Origin: Novosphingobium meiothermophilum
GTDB taxonomy: Bacteria > Pseudomonadota > Alphaproteobacteria > Sphingomonadales > Sphingomonadaceae
Length of the DNA stretch: 64,000 bases
Assembly (NCBI RefSeq): GCF_003171715.1
Contig: NZ_QGHL01000005.1
Span: forward strand, 124,001-188,000
Direction of reading: 5' to 3'
Shown here piece by piece: positions 8,693-17,610 of this stretch. Each line of letters opens with the position of its first letter. Within the stretch, counting starts at the first letter, position 1. The position numbers and the translations under genes are program-made. Below the pieces are notes generated by a model. That model was not told the DNA's origin. It made no database searches and saw only the letters and a list, made by a program, of their open reading frames with translations.

Positions 8693-9460
8693 ATGGCCAC
8701 CCACATCAGGCCCAACATCGAATGCAGCGAGGCGGAATGGCATGCCCGGCAGGAACTGGCCGCGTGCTACCGCATCTACGACCATCTCGGCTGGTCGGAA
8801 TCGATCTACAATCACATCTCGCTGCGCGTTCCGGGCGAGGAGGGTGCATTTCTCATCAATCCCTTCGGGATGCTCTATTCCGAAGTCACCGCCTCGAACC
8901 TCGTCAAGATCGACATCGATGGCAACAAGCTGGATGACAGCCCATGGCCGGTCAATCCCGCGGGCTTTACCCAGCATTCCTATTTTCACCGGCACCTGCC
9001 CTGGGCGCACGCGATCGCCCATGTCCACACGACCGAGACGATGGCGGTGTGCAGCCTCGAAGAAGGGCTGATGCCGATCAATTTCTATGCCTGCAATTTC
9101 GCGGGCCAGCTTGCCTATCACGATTTCGAGGGCGTCACCGTGCGCGCCGAGGAGGGCGAGCGCCTGCTGAAGAACCTTGGCAGCAAGCGCATTCTGATGC
9201 TGCGCAATCACGGCCCGGTGGTGCTGGCGGAAAATCTCCAGCAGATGTTCCTGATGCAGTGGAGCCTTCAGCGCGCCTGCGAGATCCAGATGGCCACACT
9301 GGCCATGGGGCGCCCCGTCATCCGCGTGCCAGATGAGGTCATCGCCGTGCATCAGCGTGACATTTCCACCGTCAACCGCGAGACGGGGGCCGCGGGCGTT
9401 GCCGATTTTGCGGCATGGACCCGCCGGATCGACCGGATCGACCGGAGCTGGCGCGATTGA
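8693..9460 (+). CDS. Class II aldolase/adducin family protein
   Basis: A 255-residue zinc-dependent class II aldolase/adducin fold. The N-terminal GWSESIYNHISLRVPG segment, the metal-binding HAIAHVHTTE pair of histidines and the late LRNHGPVVL histidine give the expected three-His site. The fold serves ribulose/fuculose phosphate aldolases and decarboxylases; the substrate cannot be read here, and eukaryotic adducins share the domain. Start ATG 8693 follows GGAGAG at 8683-8688; an in-frame ATG at 8645 would overlap the divergent SRAP gene. The next gene starts 46 bp downstream. Confidence 0.9.
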   Translation: MATHIRPNIECSEAEWHARQELAACYRIYDHLGWSESIYNHISLRVPGEEGAFLINPFGMLYSEVTASNLVKIDIDGNKLDDSPWPVNPAGFTQHSYFHRHLPWAHAIAHVHTTETMAVCSLEEGLMPINFYACNFAGQLAYHDFEGVTVRAEEGERLLKNLGSKRILMLRNHGPVVLAENLQQMFLMQWSLQRACEIQMATLAMGRPVIRVPDEVIAVHQRDISTVNRETGAAGVADFAAWTRRIDRIDRSWRD

Positions 9461-9506
9461 GCGGAGCGGATTGATCCGGCTCCCCAAGGCGGGCTAAGCG
9501 AACGCC

Positions 9507-10016
9507 ATGGCCCGCCTCACCGTCAACAGCCAGCCCGTGCAGTATCGTCTTGAGGACGATACGCCGCTGCTCTGGGCGCTGCGCGATGCATCGAACCTGA
9601 CCGGCACCAAATACGGCTGCGGCACCGGCGAATGCGGGGCATGCATGGTGATCGTCGATGGTCAGGCCATGCCAAGCTGCACGCTCCTGCTGGGCGAGGC
9701 CGAAGGGCGGAGCATCACCACCATCGAAGGGCTTTCGGCAGACCGGTCGCATCCGGTGCAACAGGCGATGGTGGCCGAACAGGCCATCCAGTGTGGTTTT
9801 TGCACGCCGGGCATCGTCATGGCCGCCGCCGCACTGCTGGCGGTCAACGCCAGCCCGGCCGATGAAGACATCGCGCGCGCCATCACCAATATCTGTCGCT
9901 GCGGGGTCTATCCGCGCCTGATCCGCGCCATCCAGCGCGCGGCCCGCGTGATGCGCGGCGAGGAAACGCTGAACGCCGCGCCGCCGCCCGCCATCGTCGC
10001 GCCTTCGGCGGGCTGA
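9507..10016 (+). CDS. Isoquinoline 1-oxidoreductase-type [2Fe-2S] small subunit, orphan
   Basis: Small iron-sulfur subunit of the xanthine-oxidase-type molybdenum hydroxylases. The ferredoxin-like cluster is bound by Cys38, Cys43, Cys46 and Cys58 (YGCGTGECGAC), and the proximal helical cluster by Cys96, Cys99, Cys130 and Cys132 (CGFC and ICRC). Length 169 is normal for IorA. In IorAB-type enzymes a large molybdopterin subunit is normally encoded immediately downstream, but here a TonB receptor on the other strand follows after 88 bp. The partner must be elsewhere or lost. No signal peptide is seen. Confidence 0.9.
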   Translation: MARLTVNSQPVQYRLEDDTPLLWALRDASNLTGTKYGCGTGECGACMVIVDGQAMPSCTLLLGEAEGRSITTIEGLSADRSHPVQQAMVAEQAIQCGFCTPGIVMAAAALLAVNASPADEDIARAITNICRCGVYPRLIRAIQRAARVMRGEETLNAAPPPAIVAPSAG

Positions 10017-10055
10017 ACGGCGGGCCGCCTCAAGCGCGGGCTTGCATCACGGGTT

Positions 10056-10096
10056 GGCGCCCTCCTGCTGCGGGAGGGACGGAGCAGAAGGGCGCC
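10056..10096. terminator. Hairpin between convergent genes, possible bidirectional terminator
   Basis: An 8-bp perfect inverted repeat GGCGCCCT/AGGGCGCC encloses a competing inner stem CCCTCC/GGAGGG. It lies between the stop codons of the iron-sulfur subunit gene and the TonB receptor gene. There is no T-run, so intrinsic termination is uncertain. Confidence 0.4.
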
Positions 10097-10104
10097 GGGG
10101 GGTA

Positions 10105-12222
10105 TCAGAACTTCACGCGCACCGTCAGGCGGGCGTTGAGCGGCTCGCCCGTCGAGATGTTGTTGTCGGTGTGCGCGGCGGGGAAATAGTCGGTATCGGT
10201 CAGGTTCTCGACATTGAGCTGCACCGATACGCGCTGCGAAAGCTCATAGAACACGGCCGCATCGATCCGGGTGAAGGCAGGCAGCGTCACCCCGTTGCTG
10301 ATCGTGGCAAAGCTCTTCGACTGGTGCGTCACGCCAAGGCCAAGGCCCAGCCGGTCCGTCACGTCATAGCGTGTCCATGCCGATGCCTGATGGCGCGGCA
10401 ACTGCGCCAGCCTGCGCCCGGCCGGCGCGGCAGTGGTGGCCGAAAGCACCTCGCCGTCCTGAAGCGTGTAGCCAAGGCTTACCTGCCAGTCGGGCAGGAT
10501 GCGCCCGGCCAGCGAAAGCTCGATGCCTTTGGCGCGGGTCTTGCCCGAAAGTTCCGGCAGACCGGTAACGGGATTGTTGAAGCGTGAATTGTCGCGGTCG
10601 AGCTGATAGACCGCCGCGGTAAAGGCAAGGCCGGGGTTCACGTCCCACTTCACCCCTGCCTCGATGTTCTCGAACTGCTCAGGGGCGAGCGTCGCCTGCG
10701 TGGGATCAAGCGCGCCGAACTGGTCGCCCGATTGCGGCAGGAAAGTGCGCGTGAAGCTGCCATAGAAGCTGACGTTCTCCTGCGGCTTCAGGATCACGCC
10801 AAGGCGCGGCGACCACTTGCCGTCGGTGCGCGATGCCGTCACCCCGTTGATCGCGTTGCGCCCGGTGATGCGGAATTCGTCATAACGCACGCCTGCCACC
10901 ACCTGAAGGAACGGCGCCAGCTCTACCTGATCCTGGATATAGACCGAAATCGTGCGCACATCGGTGCGAGTGTTGTTGGTCAGCGGGCCATAGGTCAGCG
11001 CCGGAACGCTCAGCCGCCGTGCCAGCGTCACGCTGCCGTTGTTGGTGCTGCGGCGCGTGGCGTGGGTATCCTGATCGGCAAACTCGGCGCCTGCCAGCAG
11101 GGTGTGCCCGATCCCGCCGGTGCGGCCGGTCCAGACCAGATTCGCCTGCCCGATCCAGCTTGCGCGCACGGTGCCGCTTTCATACCCGGCAAGCGCCACG
11201 GTGTTGGTGGCGGTGTTCACCGCCCCGCTGGGGAAGATATTGCCATAAAGCTTGTCGGTATGGCTGTATTGGCCCAGCACATTGAAGCTGAGGTTTTCGG
11301 CCAGTTCATGATCCAGCCGGGCCTGTGCGATATGGGCCTTGACCGTGGCGATGTTGGTGTCGGTCCGCCCGAAGAAGGTATCGTCATATCCTGTCAGCGG
11401 CCTGCCGCCCAGCGAAGGCACGCCGCGATCGGTAATGCGCCGGTCATCGTCATAGACATAGGAAAGCTCGATGCGGGTGGCTGCGCCGGGCTGGAAGGCA
11501 AGGGTCGGGTTGACGCCGATGAAGCGCCCCTCGAAATCCTGCCGGTGATTGTCGAACTCCTCGTAGGTAGCGTTGATCCGCGCGCCCACCGTTTCGCCCA
11601 GCGGCTGGTTGAAGTCCGCCGCCAGCGCGAAAGCGCCGAAGGTGTCGGCATTGGCGCTGGCCTGCGCCCTTGTGCGGTTGAGATCCGGCGTCTTGCTCAC
11701 GCGGTTGATGACCCCGCCGCCGCCGCCCCGCCCGAACAGCAGCGCGTTCGCTCCCTTGAGCACTTCCACTCGCTCGATGTTGTAGAGCGAGCGGTAATAC
11801 TGCGTGTCGTCGCGCAGCCCGTCGAGATAGAAGTCGGCGGTGGTGTTCTGCCCGCGGATGGTGATCTGATCGCGGTGGCCTTCGCCCTGCCCCAGAACCA
11901 CCCCCGGCACATAGCGCAACGCGTCGCCAAGCTGGGTGATGCCCTGATCGTCAAGCTGCTCGCGGGTCAGCACGGTGATCGTCTGCGGCACGTCCAGCAG
12001 CGGGGTCGGCGTCTTGACCGCGTTGGCATCGACCGGGCGATAGCCATCGGCCGTGCCGGTCACGACGATCACCGTTCCCGCCGCATCTGCTTCAAGCGCC
12101 GCGTCAGCAGGCACCACCGCTTCATCGGCATGGGCAGCCGACGATGCAATGACGGAGCACGTGGCAAGCGCGGTTCCGGCAAGGATGGTCCGGGCAAACA
12201 TGATTCGGGCAAGGCGGCTCAC
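10105..12222 (-). CDS. TonB-dependent siderophore receptor (catecholate/Fiu-like)
   Basis: Outer-membrane gated porin that imports ferric siderophore using TonB energy. The 705-residue precursor has a signal peptide of about 32 residues ending AAHA. The plug domain includes VPQTITVLTREQLDDQGI, RYVPGVVLGQGEGHRDQITIRGQ, DGLRDDTQYYRSLYNIERVEVLKG and a poly-Gly loop (FGRGGGGGVINR), as in Fiu-like receptors. The 22-strand barrel ends in a terminal aromatic (LTVRVKF). Two Fur-box-like sequences lie upstream (12242-12256 and 12300-12314), so iron repression is expected. No siderophore synthesis genes are in the window; this suggests use of foreign siderophores. Confidence 0.93.
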   Translation of the reverse strand: MSRLARIMFARTILAGTALATCSVIASSAAHADEAVVPADAALEADAAGTVIVVTGTADGYRPVDANAVKTPTPLLDVPQTITVLTREQLDDQGITQLGDALRYVPGVVLGQGEGHRDQITIRGQNTTADFYLDGLRDDTQYYRSLYNIERVEVLKGANALLFGRGGGGGVINRVSKTPDLNRTRAQASANADTFGAFALAADFNQPLGETVGARINATYEEFDNHRQDFEGRFIGVNPTLAFQPGAATRIELSYVYDDDRRITDRGVPSLGGRPLTGYDDTFFGRTDTNIATVKAHIAQARLDHELAENLSFNVLGQYSHTDKLYGNIFPSGAVNTATNTVALAGYESGTVRASWIGQANLVWTGRTGGIGHTLLAGAEFADQDTHATRRSTNNGSVTLARRLSVPALTYGPLTNNTRTDVRTISVYIQDQVELAPFLQVVAGVRYDEFRITGRNAINGVTASRTDGKWSPRLGVILKPQENVSFYGSFTRTFLPQSGDQFGALDPTQATLAPEQFENIEAGVKWDVNPGLAFTAAVYQLDRDNSRFNNPVTGLPELSGKTRAKGIELSLAGRILPDWQVSLGYTLQDGEVLSATTAAPAGRRLAQLPRHQASAWTRYDVTDRLGLGLGVTHQSKSFATISNGVTLPAFTRIDAAVFYELSQRVSVQLNVENLTDTDYFPAAHTDNNISTGEPLNARLTVRVKF

Positions 12223-12241
12223 TTCTGTCCCCTTCAGCTAT

Positions 12242-12314
12242 CGATAATCATTCGCAAGAACGCCCTATTGCGACTCACTCGCACTGGCAAGCAGTTTTTT
12301 GCAAATTATTCTCA
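12242..12314 (-). promoter_or_regulatory. Two Fur boxes upstream of the TonB receptor
   Basis: Read on the minus strand, 12314-12300 is TGAGAATAATTTGCA and 12256-12242 is TGCGAATGATTATCG; both match the 15-bp palindromic Fur pattern of 7-1-7 type. They lie 78-92 and 20-34 bp before the start codon, bracketing the likely promoter. This is the normal layout for an iron-repressed receptor. Confidence 0.7.
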
Positions 12315-12429
12315 ATTCCATTGATCCCGGTCAAAATATGGGACTTGCCGCCGGATCGGATTTGCGCCTGCTGCACGCGCGGCTATGACCGGCAGGCGAA
12401 AAGCATCGCAAAGCGCGCAGGAGACATCG

Positions 12430-12771
12430 ATGAAGGCAACGATCTGGCACAACCCGGCTTGCGGCACCTCGCGCAATACGCTGGCGATGCTTCAGGAAGC
12501 GGGTGCGGACGTGACGGTGATCGAATACCTGAAAAACCCGCCGGGCGCGGAAAAGCTGGCACAGCTTTATCGCGATGCGGGGATCACCCCGCAGCAGGGC
12601 CTGCGTCTGCGCGGAACCGATGCCGAAGCGCGCGGCCTGCCGCAGGCCGATGATGCCACGGTGCTGGCCGCGATGGCCGCCGAACCCAGGCTGATCGAAC
12701 GCCCGCTGGTGGAAACCGAAAAGGGCGTGCGCCTGTGCCGGCCCAGGGAAAAGCTGCTTGAAATCCTCTGA
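12430..12771 (+). CDS. arsC: Arsenate reductase, glutaredoxin-coupled ArsC type
   Basis: Reduces arsenate to arsenite with glutathione/glutaredoxin in the cytoplasm. The 113-residue protein opens with the catalytic loop HNPACGTSRNTL (Cys in position expected for plasmid R773-type ArsC). It continues with VIEYLKNPP and the phosphate-site region LIERPLVETEKGVRLCRP. Start ATG 12430 has AGGAG at 12419-12423. No arsR, arsB or acr3 gene is adjacent, so it is a stand-alone copy; YffB/Spx-like relatives share the fold. Confidence 0.9.
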   Translation: MKATIWHNPACGTSRNTLAMLQEAGADVTVIEYLKNPPGAEKLAQLYRDAGITPQQGLRLRGTDAEARGLPQADDATVLAAMAAEPRLIERPLVETEKGVRLCRPREKLLEIL

Positions 12772-12832
12772 TCCGTCACCCGGTCAAGCCGCAAGGCCCG
12801 CCGCAGCAAGCGCCGCCAGAAAGCAGGCGATG

Positions 12833-12961
12833 TCAGAGAGGAAGCGCGCGCCCGGCAAGGATCAGCGCGGCGGCGCAGCCCAGCACGATCATCCGGCGCG
12901 CCAGTTCAAGCAGCGCTTCGGCAGGGTGTGCGGTCTGGATCAGGGCGATTGCGCGGGCCAT
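12833..12961 (-). CDS. Possible 42-residue single-helix membrane protein
   Basis: A short open frame between arsC and the carboxypeptidase gene, too short for length-limited calling. It reads MARAIALIQTAHPAEALLEL then a basic turn ARRM and a hydrophobic stretch of about 14 residues (IVLGCAAALILAG). No good ribosome site precedes it and no family is recognised. It may be noise in GC-rich DNA. Confidence 0.25.
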   Translation of the reverse strand: MARAIALIQTAHPAEALLELARRMIVLGCAAALILAGRALPL

Positions 12962-13005
12962 GCGCCAGACATGCGCCCCGATCCCTTAACAACCGGTAAA
13001 GCGCC

Positions 13006-14136
13006 TCAGCCCTCAAGCCATTCCAGCAGTGCCGCAAGGCATTCGCGCGCCAGCAGCTTCGATCGCTCCGGGCTCCAGCCCTGTTCCTTGCAGGGCAGAT
13101 CGTCATTGTCCTTGAAAGGCATTTCCAGCGTCATCGCCACGCAGCCGAAACGCTGCGCCACCTGATTGGTCGACATCGCCAGATTGGCCCGCCCCGGCGC
13201 CGCGACCGGATAGCCTCGCCGCGTCTGGAAATCGGGCGTGCGGCGTTCGAGAATGCGGCGGTAACGTTCATAGCCCGCCCCCAGTTCGTCAGTCCACGAA
13301 GGGATACCCTCGAACCCGGCAAGGAAAACGTGCGGGATTGCCTCGTCCCCGTGCACGTCCATGGCAAAGTCCACGCCGGTTTCGTCCATGGCATTGCGGA
13401 TCGCCAGCACTTCGGGGGATCGCTCTGCGCTCGGCGCGTGCCATTCGCGGTTGAGGTTCACGCCAACCGCATTGGTGCGCAGGTGCCCGCGGCAGGAACC
13501 GTCGGGATTCGCGTTGGGCACCACGTGGAACCGGCACAGCTGGCGCAGGCGGCGTGCATGCGGATCGGCCGGATCGGTCAGCATCTCCAGCGCGCCTTCC
13601 ATCCACCATTCGGCCATGCTCTCGCCGGGATGCTGGCGGGCATAGAGCCAGACCTGCTTCGGCCCCTCGCCCATTTCGAGGCAGTCGATCGGCTGGCCTT
13701 CGATGCTCGTGCCAAGGCAGCGATAGTCCACCCCCGCCTGGGCAGCGGTCTGCGCCACCAGATCGTGATGCCGCTCCATCGAATAGGGCGCGAAATAGGC
13801 AAACCAGCAGGTGCCGGCCTCTGGCCTGTGGCGAATGGTCAGCGTGCCGCCGTCTTCCGCCGGGTCATACGCGGTGTCCGTGCGCTCCCAGTATTCGCGG
13901 TCCTGCGAACAGACCGCGCGATAGCCCGGCCAGCCGTCCGGATAGGCCGATGCCCCAAGCCCCGTGATCTTCAGTTCCAGCGCACGTCCGGCCGCCCCGT
14001 CCACGCGGAAATGAAACCACTGGAAGAAATCCGAATCGCGGTCCTTGCGGATCGCCAGACGCGCACTGGCACCCGCAATTTCCAGCACCTCGATATTGCC
14101 CGAATCGAAGGCGGCGTTGATTGCAATGTCGCTCAT
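13006..14136 (-). CDS. M14-family zinc carboxypeptidase, cytosolic CCP-like
   Basis: A 376-residue protein with an N-terminal beta domain (about 1-125, similar to the pre-domain of cytosolic carboxypeptidases) and a C-terminal M14 peptidase domain. Zinc ligands are visible in HPGES (His169, Glu172) and DVHGDE (His262), with the substrate-binding NLNREW at 227-232 and the late catalytic glutamate in MTLEMPFK. No signal peptide, so it is cytoplasmic. The start ATG at 14136 overlaps the stop of the upstream DUF4136-like gene (ATGA); an upstream in-frame extension to 14268 lies inside that gene and is rejected. Confidence 0.9.
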   Translation of the reverse strand: MSDIAINAAFDSGNIEVLEIAGASARLAIRKDRDSDFFQWFHFRVDGAAGRALELKITGLGASAYPDGWPGYRAVCSQDREYWERTDTAYDPAEDGGTLTIRHRPEAGTCWFAYFAPYSMERHHDLVAQTAAQAGVDYRCLGTSIEGQPIDCLEMGEGPKQVWLYARQHPGESMAEWWMEGALEMLTDPADPHARRLRQLCRFHVVPNANPDGSCRGHLRTNAVGVNLNREWHAPSAERSPEVLAIRNAMDETGVDFAMDVHGDEAIPHVFLAGFEGIPSWTDELGAGYERYRRILERRTPDFQTRRGYPVAAPGRANLAMSTNQVAQRFGCVAMTLEMPFKDNDDLPCKEQGWSPERSKLLARECLAALLEWLEG

Positions 14137-14726
14137 TTGACCGAGACAGTCTCGCCCGAAGTGCCGGGAAAACCCGCGAACAGCGCATGGGCCATGCGCG
14201 GCGCGGCTTCGGCAATGGCGGCTTCCTTCGCCTTGGCCTTCTCGCGGTTCTCCGCCCGCCCTTCCCACAGCGATTCGCCGGTCCGGCGATCGCGGATGCG
14301 CACCGACAGGCGCGTGACGACATATTCCTTCGCCCCGCCGCCAAGGTTGAAGCCAAGGCCCATGCCCACACCGCTGCCAAAGCCGCCGGTCGTGCCGCCC
14401 ACGCCCACGCTCACCGGGCCGCGGGTGCCTTCGCGCTTGAACACCTCGCGCTCGACAAAGACTTCGGCAACCACATCGGTGGCCCCCGGTGTCGCCACGC
14501 CAAAGCCCTGCGCGGAAAGCTCCTTCTGCACCGCCGCCAGCCAGACCTTGCTTTCAAGGCTGGCCGGATCGCTCCCCGGCGCGGCTTCGACCGTGGCCGC
14601 CACGCCTTTCAGCCGGGCAAGCGTTTCGGGGGTATGAAACCGGGTCACTTCGACCGGCGCTGCCCTCGCCAGCACCGGCGCGGCAACAAGCGCGCAAAAA
14701 GCAAGGGCGGCAGCAATACGTTTCAT
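14133..14726 (-). CDS. Exported DUF4136-like protein
   Basis: 197 residues with a signal peptide ([22 protein letters not shown]). The mature part resembles DUF4136 proteins: [11 protein letters not shown] near the start, a Gly-rich turn ([16 protein letters not shown]), and a C-terminal [19 protein letters not shown]. The function is unknown; relatives are periplasmic or lipid-anchored, but no lipobox cysteine is present here. The ATG at 14726 starts the signal peptide; a longer frame to 14816 overlaps the next gene. It is followed by the carboxypeptidase through a 4-bp overlap, and preceded by a paralogue. Confidence 0.75.
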   Translation of the reverse strand: MKRIAAALAFCALVAAPVLARAAPVEVTRFHTPETLARLKGVAATVEAAPGSDPASLESKVWLAAVQKELSAQGFGVATPGATDVVAEVFVEREVFKREGTRGPVSVGVGGTTGGFGSGVGMGLGFNLGGGAKEYVVTRLSVRIRDRRTGESLWEGRAENREKAKAKEAAIAEAAPRMAHALFAGFPGTSGETVSVK

Positions 14727-14799
14727 CTTCAGGCTTCCTGTTGTCTGCACGCAAACGTGGGACGACTTGCCCGCCGCTGCAATGGCATTTTGCACACCC

Positions 14800-15513
14800 T
14801 CAGCCCGCCGGGCCATCTGCGCCCGCGTTCACGACCTGCGCATCGGCAAAGCGCGCAAACATGGCCGAGGCCAGCCGCGCCGCCACGGCACCGTTGTCCA
14901 GCCCTTCGTCGCCTTCGCGGGTCTGCGCTTCGGCATGGCCTTCCCACAGCACGCGGTTGCTTGCCCGGTCGCGTATGCGCACGTCCAGCCGGGTGGCCAC
15001 GATGGCGCGCGCCGGTTTGGAAAGATCGACGTTGAGCGCCATGGCCTGATAGCTGCCCCGGTTGGAAACCCCCACTTCCATCGCGCCCGAAACCGGCTTG
15101 CGCTTCGGCTCTTCGGGCACGACGACACTGTGGCTTATGCCGATCTGGGCAATCTGCCCGCCTTCGGCGCCGCTCGTTGCGGTATCGTATCCCAGCTTCG
15201 CCAGTTCATCGACGACAGCCGCCTCATAGACCGGCAGCTTCCATTCCGCCTCGGAACCCGCTGCCGCCGCCACGGTGATCGCGCCCTTGCCCAGAAGCGG
15301 CGCGGCATCGGCAGCCTGAAAGGCGCTGACTTCCACCGCGCGGGAAGGCTGAACCGCGCGCCTGCGCTCGATTCGCGGATCATCGTCGCCTCGCTCCCAT
15401 CCGCGCGCGCCGCCAGGAAAGGGTTGGGCCTGCACTGCCACGGCGGCCGCCGTGGAAAGGGCAGTGGCAAGGCCGCCCGCCAGCAGAATCGGCAAAATCG
15501 GCTTCACGTTCAT
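14800..15513 (-). CDS. Exported DUF4136-like protein, paralogue of the downstream gene
   Basis: 237 residues beginning with a signal peptide (MNVKPILPILLAGGLATALS). Like the gene 73 bp downstream it has a VEVSAFQA segment, a Gly/Ser-rich middle and the C-terminal signature LDVRIRDRASNRVLWEGHAEA, so the two arose by duplication. A ribosome site AGGATAA precedes the ATG. The arrangement suggests one transcript: this gene, its paralogue, then the M14 carboxypeptidase. The function is unknown. Confidence 0.75.
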   Translation of the reverse strand: MNVKPILPILLAGGLATALSTAAAVAVQAQPFPGGARGWERGDDDPRIERRRAVQPSRAVEVSAFQAADAAPLLGKGAITVAAAAGSEAEWKLPVYEAAVVDELAKLGYDTATSGAEGGQIAQIGISHSVVVPEEPKRKPVSGAMEVGVSNRGSYQAMALNVDLSKPARAIVATRLDVRIRDRASNRVLWEGHAEAQTREGDEGLDNGAVAARLASAMFARFADAQVVNAGADGPAG

Positions 15514-15612
15514 CGGGTATTATCCTGTCCGGCGTTAGGTGCCCCATCACGCGGCTAGCCTCCGGCGGCTGTCGCATGGCTGAACATGAAAGAGGTCGGG
15601 AATCAGGCACCG

Positions 15613-16623
15613 ATGACCACACCCAAAGTTCCCGTCCTCGTGACCGGCGGCGCCGGGTATATCGGCAGCCACGCCGTGCTTGCCCTGCGCGATGCGGGCT
15701 GGCCGGTCGTGGTGATCGACAATCTTGTCACCGGCTTCCGCTTTGCCGTCCCGGCCGATGTTCCCTTCCATGAAGGCGACATCGAGGATCAGGCGCTCAT
15801 CGCGCGGATAGCGGCCGAACACCGGATCGGCGCGGTCATGCACTTTGCCGGATCGGTGGTGGTGCCCGAATCGGTAGAGAACCCGCTGAAATACTATCAC
15901 AACAACACCGCCAAGAGCCGCGCCCTGATCGAGGCCGTGGTGCGCGCAGGCATCGGCCACTTCATCTTCTCATCCACCGCCGCCACTTATGGCACGCCGG
16001 ATGTCTCACCTGTGGCCGAAGACTGCCCGCAGCGCCCGATCAACCCCTATGGCATGTCCAAGCTGATGACCGAGGCGATGCTGGCCGATGTCGCCGCCGC
16101 CCATCCGCTCAACCATGCTGCGCTGCGCTATTTCAACGTGGCCGGGGCCGATCCCGCGGGCCGCACCGGCCAATCGACCGCAGGCGCCACGCACCTTATC
16201 AAGGTCGCGGTCGAGGCGGCTCTGGGCAAGCGCGCCTCGGTGGGCGTGTTCGGCACCGACTTTCCCACGCCCGATGGCACCGGCGTGCGCGACTATATCC
16301 ACGTCTCCGATCTGGCCGCCGCCCATGTCCTTGCGCTTGAAGCGCTGATCGCCTCCCCGCGCGAATCGCTGGTCCTGAACTGCGGCTACGGGCGCGGCTT
16401 CTCGGTGCGCGAGGTGCTCGATGCGGTGGACCGGGTGGCAGGCGTCAGAATCGTGCGCGAAGAGCAGGGCCGCCGCGCGGGCGATCCCGCGCAGCTCATT
16501 TCCGACAACCGGCGGATCATGGCGCGCCTGCCATGGCGGCCGCGCCATGCCGATCTCGATGTGATCGTCGGCCATGCCCTCGCATGGGAGCGAAAGCTCG
16601 ATGAAATGCGCGCCAGCGGTTGA
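15613..16623 (+). CDS. galE: UDP-glucose 4-epimerase
   Basis: Interconverts UDP-glucose and UDP-galactose for surface polysaccharides. The 336-residue protein opens with the NAD-binding VLVTGGAGYIGSH. The Ser/Tyr/Lys catalytic set is SSTAATYG and YGMSK, with SVENPLKYYHNN, RYFNVAGADP and RDYIHVSDLA following. I take the ATG at 15613; an ATG at 15586 would add nine residues and cannot be excluded because neither has a well-placed ribosome site. Divergent from the DUF4136-like gene. ugd (34320) supplies UDP-glucuronate from the same pool. Confidence 0.93.
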   Translation: MTTPKVPVLVTGGAGYIGSHAVLALRDAGWPVVVIDNLVTGFRFAVPADVPFHEGDIEDQALIARIAAEHRIGAVMHFAGSVVVPESVENPLKYYHNNTAKSRALIEAVVRAGIGHFIFSSTAATYGTPDVSPVAEDCPQRPINPYGMSKLMTEAMLADVAAAHPLNHAALRYFNVAGADPAGRTGQSTAGATHLIKVAVEAALGKRASVGVFGTDFPTPDGTGVRDYIHVSDLAAAHVLALEALIASPRESLVLNCGYGRGFSVREVLDAVDRVAGVRIVREEQGRRAGDPAQLISDNRRIMARLPWRPRHADLDVIVGHALAWERKLDEMRASG

Positions 16624-16696
16624 CTTGGCCCGCCCACCCCACTAACGGCCACGCTTCAGTTTTCAGCCCGGTCAGCTTCGGGCAAAGGGATTCGAC

Positions 16697-16822
16697 ATGA
16701 AGATTCGCAACAGCCTGAAGTCGCTCAAGGACCGCCACCGGGACAACCGCGTGATCCGCCGCCGTGGCCGCGTCTATGTGATCAACAAGACCCAGAAGCG
16801 CTTCAAGGCGCGCCAGGGCTAA
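16697..16822 (+). CDS. rpmJ: 50S ribosomal protein L36, cysteine-free type
   Basis: 41 residues: [19 protein letters not shown], then [20 protein letters not shown] and QG. This is the long L36 form without the four zinc ligands of classical L36 (C-minus type, sometimes ykgO), standard in alphaproteobacteria. The ribosome site AAAGGGA (16685-16691) is well placed before ATG 16697. It is too short for ordinary length cut-offs. A 45-nt inverted repeat follows at 16842-16886. Confidence 0.95.
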   Translation: MKIRNSLKSLKDRHRDNRVIRRRGRVYVINKTQKRFKARQG

Positions 16823-16841
16823 TCAGACCCGCTGATTTACA

Positions 16842-16886
16842 GGTTTCGGTGCAGTCGCGCGACGGCGTAAGGCTGCACCGGAAACC
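16842..16886. repeat. Long inverted repeat downstream of rpmJ
   Basis: GGTTTCGGTGCAG pairs with CTGCACCGGAAACC across an 18-nt loop; one extra G is bulged. There is no T-run. It lies 20 bp after the rpmJ stop and may stabilise the message end or act in rho-dependent termination. Confidence 0.5.
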
Positions 16887-17001
16887 GGCAGGCTGACGCC
16901 AGCAGCCCCGCTGCCCCCGCCCCAACGCGGGGGCACAGTCGTTTATGGCGCCCGTTTATGGCACCGCCCTTCCTTGATGGATCGGCCGCGATGAGGCAGA
17001 A

Positions 17002-17610
17002 ATGATGGTCAAGGCAGTCGTCTGGGACATCGGCCGCGTGCTCATCCAGTTCGATCTTGCCGGCATCTACGCCGAAGCCATTCCCGATCCCGCCGAGCGC
17101 ACCCGCTTCGTGGCAGAGGTCGTCACCGAAGAATGGCATTCGCAGCACGATGAGGGCGTCCCCTTCGCCGAAATGGTGGCGGCCCGCACGGCCGAGTTTC
17201 CCCAGCACGCTGCGCATATCGCGCTCTATGCCAGCAACTGGCTGGCCAGCCTTCCCGGTCCCGTGCCCGGCACGCCCGAACTGGTCGAACGCCTCGCCGC
17301 ACGGGGCGTGCCGCAATATGCCATCACCAATTTCGGCGCGGATTCGTGGGCCCTGTTCCGCCCCACCTTTCCCGTGCTGGATCACATGCGGGATATCGTG
17401 ATTTCCGCTGTCGAGCGGCTCACCAAACCCGATCCGGCGATCTTCCGCCTTGCCGCGCGCCGGTTCGGCCGCACGCCGGAAACCATGCTGTTCATTGATG
17501 ATAATCCCGCCAACATAGCCTCCGCACAGGCGCTGGGCTGGCAGGTCCACCACTTCACCGGGGATTGGCGCGCGCTTGAGGCGCAGCTTCAGGCGCTGGG
17601 CCTGCTATAG
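17002..17610 (+). CDS. HAD-family phosphatase (YihX-like)
   Basis: Haloacid-dehalogenase-like hydrolase, 202 residues. Motif I is VVWDIGRVLIQFD, with Gly in place of the second Asp, as in YihX-type phosphatases (which keep DxG). Motif II is in AITNF, the lysine in LTKPDPAIF, and motif IV FIDDNPANI. A helical cap lies between motifs I and II. The substrate is unknown; YihX acts on glucose 1-phosphate. The start is a double ATG at 17002. The 3' end overlaps the convergent glutathione transferase gene by 6 bp. Confidence 0.85.
   Translation: MMVKAVVWDIGRVLIQFDLAGIYAEAIPDPAERTRFVAEVVTEEWHSQHDEGVPFAEMVAARTAEFPQHAAHIALYASNWLASLPGPVPGTPELVERLAARGVPQYAITNFGADSWALFRPTFPVLDHMRDIVISAVERLTKPDPAIFRLAARRFGRTPETMLFIDDNPANIASAQALGWQVHHFTGDWRALEAQLQALGLL

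Noticed and set aside
10732-12324. 530-residue open frame on the plus strand opposite the TonB receptor
   Set aside because: Antisense shadow with no domain; it runs through the receptor's Fur-box region.
12321-12653. 110-residue frame overlapping arsC in another frame
   Set aside because: The ArsC frame has the catalytic CGTSRN loop and a ribosome site; this frame has neither.
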